From Geminicoccaceae bacterium (GTDB lineage Bacteria; Pseudomonadota; Alphaproteobacteria; Geminicoccales; Geminicoccaceae), in contig JACKIN010000010.1 in assembly GCA_020638495.1 (NCBI GenBank), forward strand, positions 1 through 64,000: 64,000 nucleotides of DNA. Reading direction: 5' to 3'. The notes beneath the pieces are model-generated. The model saw only the letters and a program-made list of their open reading frames with translations, was not told where the DNA came from and did not search any database. Below, piece by piece: positions 25,267 through 32,007 of the stretch. The translations under genes were made by a program, and so were the position numbers. Numbering within the stretch: position 1 is the stretch's first letter; the number at the start of each line of letters is the position of its first letter.

Positions 25267-26531
25267 GCGCCGGGCCCGCCGCGGCCGGCCAGCGGGTCGC
25301 CGTGGTCGGCGCCGGCATCGTCGGCGTCGCCGCCGGGCTCTTCCTGCAGGAGGACGGCCACGAGGTGACGCTGGTCGACCCGGGCGAGCCGGGCAGCGGC
25401 ACGTCCTCGGGCAATGCCGGGATCATCAGCGTCTCCTCGATCATGCCGATCGTCACCGCCGACATCCTGACGAAGCTGCCGGCGATGCTGGCCGACCCGG
25501 TGGCGCCCTTGCAGCTCCGCTGGCGGGACCTGCCCGGCCTCACCCCCTGGCTGCTGCGGGCGGCGCTGGCCACCCGCAGGGGCTCGGTCGAGCGGGCCAT
25601 GGCCGCCATCCACGGGCTGACCAGCCGGGCGCTGGCGGCGCACGAGGTGCTGATCCAGCGGGCCGGCGCGGGCGAGCTCTTCACCTCCAATGGCTGGCTC
25701 AAGGTGGGGCTCGACCGGGCCAGGCTCGAGAAGGGCACGGCCGCCGAGCGGGCCGCCCTCGACCGCTTCGGCGTGCCTTATGAAGTGCTGGGCCGCGACG
25801 AGGTGCTCGACCTCGAGCCGGCCCTCTCGAGCGAGGTCAAGGGGGCGCTCTGGCTCACCGCCAATCGCGAGATCCGCCAGCCCCGGGCCTATGTCGAGCG
25901 GCTGGCCGCGCTCTTCATGGAGCGCGGCGGCGTGCATCGGCGCGACGTCGCCCGGGGCCTCGCCATGGCCGACGGGCGGGTCAGCGGGCTGCTCACCACC
26001 GAGGGCACGATCGCGGCCGACAGCGTGGTGATCGCCGCCGGCGCCTTCGCCGGCCGGCTCGCCGCCGCGGCCGGCCACCGCCTGCCGCTGCAGGCCGAGC
26101 GGGGCTACCACCTCATGCTGCCGACGCTGGCGTCGCCCCTGCACCGGCCGGTCTACTGCATGGACCCGGGCTTCGTCCTCGCCCCCATGGCGCACGGGCT
26201 CAGGCTCACCAGCGGCGTCGAGCTGGCGAGCCTCGAGGCACCGCCGGACTTCTCGATCCCGCGGCGTCTCCTGCCGCTCGCCCGCCGCTATCTGCCGGGT
26301 CTCGACGAGCGGGTGCTGAGCGAGTGGCAGGGCTTCCGCCCGTCCTTGCCGGACAGCCTGCCGGTGATCGGGCGGGCGAAGCGCCACGCCAATGTCTATC
26401 TCGCCTTCGGCCACCAGCATGTCGGGCTGACGCTCGGGCCGGTCACCGGGCGGATCATCGCCGACCTCGTCGCCGGCCGCGACCCGGGCCTCGACCTCAC
26501 CCCCTACCGGCCCGACCGGCCGTTCTGGTGA
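25263..26531 (+). CDS. DadA-like FAD-dependent D-amino acid dehydrogenase
   Basis: A 422-residue DAO-type flavoprotein. The N-terminal dinucleotide fold is VAVVGAGIVGVAAGLFLQEDGHEVTLVD (about residues 12-40), then GTSSGNAGIIS, the FAD-contacting VVIAAGAFAGRLA near residue 255, and the C-terminal GFRPSLPDSLPVIGRA and YLAFGHQHVGLTLGPVTGRI. This matches the DadA branch, which deaminates D-amino acids and passes electrons to the membrane quinone pool. The substrate could equally be another secondary amine. It overlaps the LysR gene by 4 bp and the EamA gene by 4 bp (GTGA), a compact three-gene operon. Confidence 0.87.
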   Translation: MSAGPAAAGQRVAVVGAGIVGVAAGLFLQEDGHEVTLVDPGEPGSGTSSGNAGIISVSSIMPIVTADILTKLPAMLADPVAPLQLRWRDLPGLTPWLLRAALATRRGSVERAMAAIHGLTSRALAAHEVLIQRAGAGELFTSNGWLKVGLDRARLEKGTAAERAALDRFGVPYEVLGRDEVLDLEPALSSEVKGALWLTANREIRQPRAYVERLAALFMERGGVHRRDVARGLAMADGRVSGLLTTEGTIAADSVVIAAGAFAGRLAAAAGHRLPLQAERGYHLMLPTLASPLHRPVYCMDPGFVLAPMAHGLRLTSGVELASLEAPPDFSIPRRLLPLARRYLPGLDERVLSEWQGFRPSLPDSLPVIGRAKRHANVYLAFGHQHVGLTLGPVTGRIIADLVAGRDPGLDLTPYRPDRPFW

Positions 26532-27427
26532 GCCGGCGCCCGGGGGTCGCCTTCGCCGCGCTCGGCGGCAATGTGCAGGGCGCGCTCTGGCTGATCTTCG
26601 GCGCCTTCTTCTTCTCGGCCATGGGACTCCTCGTGAAGCTCCTGGGCGAGCGCCTGCCGAGCATCGAGATCGCCTTCTTCCGCGCCATGGCGGGGCTCGT
26701 GATGGTGCTGCCGCTGATGGCGCAGGAGGGTGTGGGGCTCTGGCGCACCCAGCGCCTCGGCGCCCATTTCGGCCGTGCCCTGCTCGGCACGGGCGGCATG
26801 GTCTGCGGCTTCTACGCCTTCACCCACCTGCCGCTCGCCGAGGCCACCGCGATCAGCTTCACCAAGCCGCTCTTCATGGTGGTGCTGGCAGCATTGGTGC
26901 TGCACGAGACGGTTCGCGCCCGCCGCTGGACGGCCACGGCCGTGGGCTTCCTCGGCGTTCTCCTGATGCTGCGGCCGGGCTCCGGGGCGATCGAGCTGGC
27001 AGTGCTCGTGGCCCTGCTCGGCGCCGCCTTCGGGGCGCTCACGACGATCTTCATCAAGCGATTGGTGGCGACCGAGCGCAAGTCGACCATCCTGGCCTAT
27101 CTCAGCGTCGTCGGCATGACCCTGACCGGCCTGCCGATGCTCCTCGTCTGGGTCACGCCGCGTGGCTTCGACCTCGTGCTGATCGTCCTCATGGGGGTGG
27201 TCGGCAGCATCGCGCAGCTCTGCCTGATGCAGGCCTTCAAGCTTGGCGAGGCGAGCGCGCTGGCCCCCTTCGACTATGCCCGCCTGCCGTTCGCCGCCGC
27301 CTTCGGCTGGCTGATCTTCGGCGAGACCCTGGACTGGCTGGCGCTCGCCGGTGTGCTGGTGATCATCCTCAGCAGCGCCTACATCGCCTGGCGCGAGGCG
27401 TATCTCACGCGCCTCGGCCGGCGCTGA
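26528..27427 (+). CDS. EamA/DMT superfamily transporter
   Basis: A 299-residue membrane protein with ten predicted helices in two EamA repeats: first repeat from GALWLIFGAFFFSAMGLLVKLLGERLPSIEIAFFR, second from LAVLVALLGAAFGALTTIFIKRLVATE. The GTG at 26528 is fixed by the GTGA overlap with the upstream dehydrogenase. DMT proteins mostly export metabolites such as amino acids or purines. In this operon it may export the product or excess substrate of the DadA-like enzyme; that is inference. Confidence 0.87.
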   Translation: MSRRPGVAFAALGGNVQGALWLIFGAFFFSAMGLLVKLLGERLPSIEIAFFRAMAGLVMVLPLMAQEGVGLWRTQRLGAHFGRALLGTGGMVCGFYAFTHLPLAEATAISFTKPLFMVVLAALVLHETVRARRWTATAVGFLGVLLMLRPGSGAIELAVLVALLGAAFGALTTIFIKRLVATERKSTILAYLSVVGMTLTGLPMLLVWVTPRGFDLVLIVLMGVVGSIAQLCLMQAFKLGEASALAPFDYARLPFAAAFGWLIFGETLDWLALAGVLVIILSSAYIAWREAYLTRLGRR

Positions 27428-27542
27428 GCCGCCGCACCGGGCCGCGACGGCTCGGCGCAGGCGGGCGGATCGCCACTGGCGGGACCGCCCGGTCGGGTCC
27501 ATCTCCCCGGGCAGTGGAGACGGTGCGGGAAACGGTTTCGAG

Positions 27543-28178
27543 ATGACGCGGTTCTGGGTTCTCATGGCGGCCAAGCTGGTGCTGGCCGGCCTCGTGGTGG
27601 CCGGCGTGGTCACCTACACGCTCGGCCTCGGCCCCTTCGCCACACGGCTCGAGGCGGTGACGGAAAGCCAGGGCAAGGCGCTGATCGGCGGCCCCTTCAG
27701 CCTCGTCGACCAGACCGGCAAGCGGGTGACGGAGGCCGATTTCGCCGGCCGCGCCACGCTCGTCTATTTCGGCTACACGTTCTGCCCGGACGTCTGCCCG
27801 ACCGGGCTCGCCACCATGCTGGCGGCCTATGACAAGCTCACGCCCCAGGAGCAGGCGAAGATCGTGCCGCTCTTCATCACCGTCGACCCCGAGCGCGACG
27901 ACGTCGCCGCGATGGCGAGCTACGTCGCCCTCTTCCACCCGGCCCTGGTGGGCCTCACCGGCACGGTCGAGGAGACCGACGCCGCGGCCGCCGCCTGGCG
28001 GGTCTACCACCGCAAGGCCGAGAGCGGGGCGGCGAGCGACTACCTGGTCGATCACTCGTCCTTCACCTACCTGATGAATGGCGAGAACGAGTACGTCACC
28101 CATTTCGGCCACGGCACCACGCCCGAGGAGATGGCGGAGGGCCTGCGCGCCGCCCTCGCCGCGGGTGCGGCCGGCTGA
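27543..28178 (+). CDS. SCO1/SenC family copper protein
   Basis: A 211-residue protein with one N-terminal membrane anchor (about residues 5-27) and a thioredoxin-like periplasmic domain. The copper ligands are Cys81 and Cys85 in TFCPDVCPTG and His171 in YLVDHSSFTYLM. VPLFITVDPERDD is the typical SCO segment. SCO1 inserts copper into the CuA centre of cytochrome c oxidase, often with PCuAC, which is encoded at 7877-8365. No oxidase genes are adjacent. It stands alone, 52 bp upstream of tRNA-Arg. Confidence 0.93.
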   Translation: MTRFWVLMAAKLVLAGLVVAGVVTYTLGLGPFATRLEAVTESQGKALIGGPFSLVDQTGKRVTEADFAGRATLVYFGYTFCPDVCPTGLATMLAAYDKLTPQEQAKIVPLFITVDPERDDVAAMASYVALFHPALVGLTGTVEETDAAAAAWRVYHRKAESGAASDYLVDHSSFTYLMNGENEYVTHFGHGTTPEEMAEGLRAALAAGAAG

Positions 28179-28230
28179 ACCGCGAACAAGGCTTGAACCG
28201 CCCCCCGGGAGCCGCTACATCCCGCCTCAC

Positions 28231-28306
28231 GCGCTCGTAGCTCAATGGATAGAGCATCTGACTACGGATCAGAAGGTTGGGAGTTCGAGTCTCTCCGAGC
28301 GCGCCA
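28231..28306 (+). tRNA. tRNA-Arg (ACG)
   Basis: A 76-nt cloverleaf with encoded CCA. The acceptor arms GCGCTCG and CGAGCGC pair. The anticodon stem TCTGA/TCAGA encloses loop CTACGGA with anticodon ACG at 28264-28266 (inosine at position 34, reads CGU/CGC/CGA). The T-arm holds GTTCGAGTC. It forms the left border of the mobile island at 28307-31885. Confidence 0.97.
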
Positions 28307-28513
28307 TAAAATCAGAGACTTAGACATTTTTTGCTTCCTGAGATTTGACGGTTAGGAAGCTATCAGGAAGCGTATGCTGTGCGGCCGTGGAATGACCGAC
28401 GTCGGCTTTCCCGAAAGGTGTGGGTCGTGTCGCCTCTCATCGAGATGCTTCCATCGTGTTGGAGAGAAGGACCGCCCTATTGCTGCCAATGAGGCGGATC
28501 GTCCTTGGCTTGA
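28307..28513. other. AT-richer non-coding scar after tRNA-Arg, with a 9-bp inverted repeat
   Basis: I see no credible gene in these 207 bp. Five bases after the tRNA CCA is TCAGAGACTTA, close to TCAATGACTTA placed six bases after the CCA of tRNA-Phe at the other border. An inverted repeat GCTTCCTGA (28333-28341) and TCAGGAAGC (28363-28371) could be a tRNA terminator or an element end. Local composition is lower in GC than the core genome. This looks like the remains of an earlier tRNA-targeted insertion. Confidence 0.4.
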
Positions 28514-28706
28514 GGTCGTGTCCCTGGTGGTGGTGCAGCTGACGGCGGCCATCGGCGGTTCTCCGGTAGGGTCGGGTTGCGCAGCCAATCCGAACCGGAT
28601 GACCGAACCGATGACCGACGAGATGATGGCCCTTCAGGGTCTTCTGGAGAAGACGTCCGACGCTGACCTCTTGCGCGAGATGCTGGGCTTTGCCGCCGAG
28701 CGGCTG

Positions 28707-28771
28707 CCTCCCGGGCCTGCTGGCCCGGGCTGCTTCGCAGTCGGCCTCGGCGGCGCTGCTGCCCGCCGAGG
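28707..28771. repeat. Double-hairpin insertion, copy 1
   Basis: These 65 bp interrupt the transposase codons between CGGCTG and GAGTTGGAC. Structure in order: hairpin A, CCCGGGCC with loop TGCT (28710-28729); a mini-hairpin CTGC-TTC-GCAG (28730-28740); spacer TCGG; hairpin B, CCTCGGCGG with a 9-nt loop (28745-28771), ending at the insertion boundary. The left arm starts CCTCCCGGGCCTGCTGGCC, 18 of 19 bases shared with 29098-29116. It encodes nothing. Confidence 0.7.
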
Positions 28772-28909
28772 GAGTTGGACGTTGGCCGCAAGACCGGTGC
28801 GGCGTGGGGCGAGAGGAGTACCGAGCGGCTGGCGTAGCGCAACGGCGACCGCGACCGGGTCTGGGAGACGCGCGCCGGGACGGTCGAGCTGCGCCTCCCG
28901 AAGCTGCGC

Positions 28910-28972
28910 CCTCGACGGCCTTCTGGCCGTCGTGCCTTCGGCAAACGGATGATCCGGCTCTTGCCGGATCAT
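28910..28972. repeat. Double-hairpin insertion, copy 2
   Basis: These 63 bp interrupt the transposase between AAGCTGCGC and GGGCTCGT. Same architecture as copy 1: hairpin A, CGACGGCC with loop TTCT (28913-28932); mini-hairpin TGCC-TTC-GGCA (28933-28943); a short spacer; hairpin B, the perfect 10-bp ATGATCCGGC with loop TCTT (28949-28972), ending at the boundary. The stem sequences differ from copy 1 but pairing is kept, so the fold and not the sequence is conserved. Confidence 0.7.
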
Positions 28973-29097
28973 GGGCTCGTATTTTCCGGGTTTCCTGGAG
29001 CCGCGACGGCTGGCGGAGAAGGCGCTGACGGCGGTCATTCGAGAGGCCCATATCCAGGGTGTGTCGACGCGGTCGGTCGACGAGCTGGTCAAGACGC

Positions 29098-29129
29098 CCT
29101 CCAGGGCCTGCTGGCCGCATTCCCTTCGG
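29098..29129. repeat. Partial hairpin insertion, copy 3 (left arm only, abuts the group II intron)
   Basis: After the transposase codons for DELVKT comes CCTCCAGGGCCTGCTGGCC (29098-29116), 18 of 19 identical to the left arm of copy 1, then a segment ending CCCTTCGG that resembles the mini-hairpin region. The antisense 3' end of the group II intron begins directly after it, at 29130. The right half is not found, so the intron or a deletion has replaced it. Confidence 0.55.
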
Positions 29130-30966
29130 ATCGGGATAGGGGGAAGCCTTGCGGCTCCCCCCTCCCACACCACCGGGCATACGGGTCCGTACCACGGCGG
29201 TTCGCTGGCCTAAGCGGCTCTGGGCGTCATGACGGGAAGGCCGAGCGCGGCCAAATCTGCGTTCGAGAGCGCGATATTGAGGGCCGGACTGGCAGCAATC
29301 CGCCAAGGACCGTGCACGCTGCCCGCGGTTTGTGCCGCGAGCCGGCGAGGCACGCCCCGTCGGGCCATCTGCCGGAACCGGTTCCAGCCATTGCGCCATT
29401 GCTTCCAGGCGAAGGCGCGCAGCCTTCGTCGGAGCCACTGGTGCAGTTCACGCAACACCGACGGCGTCTGACAGAAGCCGAAGTAGCCCACCCACCCCGT
29501 AAGGTAGATGCGCAGGTTTTCGATCGTCTGCTCGAGCGAGGCCCCTTTGGTCCGCCGCGTCAGCTCCCGGACCCGCGTCTTGAACCGGATCAGCGCCTGC
29601 GGCGCGATGCGCCGTCGGGGTGGCGCCTTGCCGGCCGTGAAGCTGAAGCCCAGGAACTTGCGCCGCGACGGTCGGTCCACCGCGCTCTTGGCTGTGTTCA
29701 CCCGAAGCTGGAGGCGCTTGGTGACGAAGCTGGTGACGCTCGTCATGACCCGCTCGCCCGCCCGGCGGCTGCGCACGTAAATGTTGCAGTCGTCGGCATA
29801 GCGAACGAAGCAATGACCACGTCGGGTCAGCTCCTTGTCCAGCACATCCAGCATCAGGTTCGACAGCAAGGGCGAAAGTGGGCCGCCTTGCGGGGTCCCC
29901 TCGTCCGTCGGCCCGACCAGCCCATCCGCCGTCACACCTGCGGCAAGAAACCCGCGGATGAGCTTTAGGATGCGCCGGTCGGCAACCCGCTTGGCCACCA
30001 GCCCCATCAGGATGTCGTGGTTCATCCGATCGAAGAATTTCTCCAGATCGAGATCGACGACCCAGCCATACCCGTCCGCGATATGCTCTTGCGCCCGGGC
30101 CACCGCCTGATGCGCGGATCGACCGGGACGAAAGCCATAGCTCGCGTCCGAGAACGTCGGGTCCCAAACCGCCTGAAGCACTTGCAGCACCGCCTGCTGG
30201 ATGAAGCGGTCGAGAACCGTCGGTATGCCGAGAGCGCGAACACCCCCGCCGACCTTCGGGATCTCGACACGCAACACCGGCTGCGGCCGGTAAGTGCCGT
30301 CGAGCAGCTGGCTCCTGATCGAGGGCCAGTGGTCCTTGAGGTAGAGTGGCAGGGCGTCGACGGTCATCCCGTCGACGCCCGGCGCACCCCTGTTGCGCCT
30401 GACTTGCGCCAGCGCCCTACGCAGATTGTCACGCTCGACAATCGCCTCCATGAGCGGTCCCAGGACCGCCGGGCTTTCGAGCCGAGGGGCCGCCGTATCG
30501 GCTTCGGTCCCTTCGGGGGCAGCGCTTCGGGCTTCACCCGTCACCCCTTCCCCAAAGGCCAGCTCCAGCTGGTTCTTCTGCCGCCTGGTCGACACGAGAT
30601 CCCTCGTCCTACTTGCCGCTTCCAACGTTCAGGCCTTCGGTGAGCTACCTGCCCGCCTACTATGCCCTCTGCTGACTTCTGCGCCGCGATCAGCCGCCTT
30701 GCGACGGGCTCATCAGCCCCGAGGTCGAGGCACGGCGCAGACCTCCCGAGGTAAGTTCGACCGCCTTCCCCGCGCACCCGCCGAATCTACTGCACAGGCC
30801 CTTGATGGCCGTGGACTTCGCGGTCATCCGCCCGCTCGTCCGCCCTGCACAGCCTCCTATCCGGTTCTTGTCCATCGGGTCGCGGGTTTGCTCCACACTG
30901 CCTTCAGACCCCGCCTCGCGACGACGCCCTTGTGCTTCGCTAACCCTTCGCCGCCATCAGGCTGGG
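29130..30966 (-). mobile_element. Group II intron with reverse transcriptase gene
   Basis: On the minus strand, domain I sequence (CCCAGCCTGATGG, GGCGAAGGGTTAGCG, AAGAACCGGATAGGAGGC) starts near 30966, the maturase gene follows, and domain V is recognisable at about 29168-29203 (GAACCGCC ... GGTGGTGT, with a CGC catalytic triad). Domain VI and the 3' end CCTATCCCGAT finish at 29130. The 5' end lacks the usual GUGYG; CTCTA stands where GTGCG is expected before CCCAGC, so the copy may be slightly 5'-truncated. The length of about 1.84 kb is typical. It lies antisense within the IS256 remnant. Confidence 0.8.
29210..30595 (-). CDS. ltrA: Group II intron reverse transcriptase/maturase (LtrA-like)
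   Basis: A 461-residue intron-encoded protein. Reverse-transcriptase blocks are seen in order: RNRGAPGVDGMTVDAL, YRPQPVLRVEIPKVGGGVRALGIPTVLDR, SYGFRPGRSAHQAV, VVDLDLEKFFDRMNHD, GTPQGGPLSPLLSNLMLD and the active-site FVRYADDCNIYV. The X/maturase domain follows (LTGWVGYFGFCQ). No HNH endonuclease domain is present, so retrohoming would use a nicked or single-stranded target. The GTG at 30595 (VSTRRQKNQLELAFGEG) has a GAGG site just upstream; a TTG at 30625 is possible. The gene appears intact even though its host IS is dead. It ends 7 bp before domain V. Confidence 0.93.
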   Translation of the reverse strand: MSTRRQKNQLELAFGEGVTGEARSAAPEGTEADTAAPRLESPAVLGPLMEAIVERDNLRRALAQVRRNRGAPGVDGMTVDALPLYLKDHWPSIRSQLLDGTYRPQPVLRVEIPKVGGGVRALGIPTVLDRFIQQAVLQVLQAVWDPTFSDASYGFRPGRSAHQAVARAQEHIADGYGWVVDLDLEKFFDRMNHDILMGLVAKRVADRRILKLIRGFLAAGVTADGLVGPTDEGTPQGGPLSPLLSNLMLDVLDKELTRRGHCFVRYADDCNIYVRSRRAGERVMTSVTSFVTKRLQLRVNTAKSAVDRPSRRKFLGFSFTAGKAPPRRRIAPQALIRFKTRVRELTRRTKGASLEQTIENLRIYLTGWVGYFGFCQTPSVLRELHQWLRRRLRAFAWKQWRNGWNRFRQMARRGVPRRLAAQTAGSVHGPWRIAASPALNIALSNADLAALGLPVMTPRAA

Positions 30967-31048
30967 TAGAGGACTTCCACCTCCAAGCTGTCGAACATGC
31001 TCGGCACACAGATCGGATCGATCGCCTGCTGACGATCGATGATCTTCA
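30967..31048 (-). other. Orphan fragment with coding character between intron and transposase remnant
   Basis: These 82 bp match neither the intron nor the IS256 transposase. Read on the minus strand they are open with GC-rich third positions and translate to VKIIDRQQAIDPICVPSMFD and then SLEVEVLY. It could be a piece of the gene in which the intron originally sat, carried along as 5' exon sequence. I do not recognise the protein. Confidence 0.3.
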
Positions 31049-31396
31049 CCGCAAGCTGGCAGCGCTGCCGGGTGCACTTCATGCGCAACGCCCTGGCCCA
31101 CGCCGGCAAGAGCGGTCGCCGCGTCGTCTCTGCCTTCATCGCCACGGCGTTTGCGCAAAATGATGCTCAAGCCGCCAGTCGACAGTGGCGCCGCATCGCC
31201 GACCAATTGCGCCCAAACATCGATCGCCTGGCAAGGCTCATGGACGAGGCCGAGCCCGACGTCCTCGCTTACATGACGTTCCCGCCACAGCACCGCACCA
31301 AGCTGCACAGCGCCAATCCCATCGAGCGCCTCAACCGCGAGATCAAGCGTCGCACCGAAGTCGTCGGCATCTTCCCCAACGAAGCCGCCATCACCC

Positions 31397-31432
31397 GGGG
31401 CCCCCATGCGGCCTGCCGCATGGGGTGGCGCC
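31397..31432. repeat. Single-hairpin insertion in the 3' part of the transposase
   Basis: About 36 bp separate the codons for EAAIT(R) from LVGALLLEQNDEW. They contain a perfect 10-bp inverted repeat CCCCATGCGG with loop CCTG (31402-31425). It resembles one arm of the double-hairpin insertions at the other end of the same transposase, but without the mini-hairpin and second arm. The exact borders are uncertain by one or two bases. Confidence 0.6.
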
Positions 31433-31633
31433 CGCCTGGTCGGTGCCCTGCTCCTCGAGCAAAACGACGAGTGGGCCGTCCAGCGCGCCCGCTACATGAC
31501 CCTTGAGAGCATCGCCCACACCGGCGATGATACCACCGTCAGCCTGACCAACATGACAGGTTGAACAGCAACCGGTCCAATCCGGAGAACTGGCCGGCCA
31601 AAGGTCAGCTACACCACGTCCCGGGACATGACC

Positions 31634-31885
31634 GAGTGTGACGAGCGGTCGCAATTTCTCTTCGATGATTGCCTGGAACGAACACCGCCGACGCCAAGCC
31701 GACCGGTGGACCACTGACACCGCAGGTCAATGAAGGCTGACTCTGCCACACCGATGCAGGTCCGCCCAAAATATCCAAGGAAAGCAGATCTCTCAGCTAG
31801 CGTTGCACCAGATCGCCGTTAACGTCTTTGGTGCCAAAACGGTGCCAAACATTATCGGGGAAATCAGTTAAGTCATTGAAATAAA
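31634..31885. other. Non-coding scar between IS256 remnant and tRNA-Phe
   Basis: No gene can be supported in these 252 bp. The part next to the tRNA is AT-richer and has a close direct repeat of TTTGGCACC on the minus strand (near 31827-31850). TCAATGACTTA begins six bases after the tRNA CCA and resembles the motif after tRNA-Arg. This is consistent with a leftover attachment region of a lost tRNA-integrating element. Confidence 0.35.
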
Positions 31886-31961
<76 letters not shown>

Positions 31962-32007
31962 GCAGGCGCGGATATAAGGGGTCGGTCGTGGCCTGTCCAG
32001 CCGTGCG

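Larger units (their letters stand above)
28611..31564 (+). pseudogene. IS256-family transposase, fragmented
   Basis: N-terminal part: MTDEMMALQGLLEKTSDADL, then DVGRKTGAAWGERSTERLA, an in-frame TAG where AQRN is expected, VWETRAGTVELRLPKLR, and YFPGFLEPRRLAEKALTAVI to about 29095. C-terminal part from about 31049: SWQRCRVHFMRNALAHAGKS through NPIERLNREIKRRTEVVGIFPNEAA and QNDEWAVQRARYMTLE to the TGA ending at 31564. About 120 central codons, including the first two acidic residues of the DDE site, are absent. Insertions at 28707-28771, 28910-28972 and about 31397-31432 break the frame. It cannot encode an active transposase. Confidence 0.85.
28514..31633 (+). mobile_element. Decayed IS256-family insertion sequence carrying a nested group II intron
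   Basis: The left end GGTCGTGTCCCTGG at 28514 and the right end, which reads GGTCATGTCCCGGG inward from 31633, start imperfect inverted repeats of about 31 bp that both reach a CAGCTGAC/TAGCTGAC core. Between them lie N- and C-terminal parts of a Mutator-type (IS256) transposase on the plus strand. The middle of that gene is missing, and a group II intron occupies the gap in antisense. Short hairpin insertions interrupt the transposase. I could not find a convincing 8-bp target duplication, so the ends may have drifted. Confidence 0.75.

Noticed and set aside
30777..30777. GTGCGCGGGG on the minus strand as the intron 5' end
   Set aside because: It fits the GUGYG consensus, but intron domain I sequence continues about 190 bp further upstream, so the boundary was placed near 30966.
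30690..30896. Possible CsbD-like small gene (MDKNRIGGCAG)
   Set aside because: The resemblance is limited to the first residues. The DNA matches group II intron domain I sequence (AAGAACCGGATAGGAGGC), so it is intron RNA.
28506..31641. 8-bp target duplication flanking the IS256 element
   Set aside because: TGGCTTGA on the left and GAGTGTGA on the right do not match, so none is claimed.
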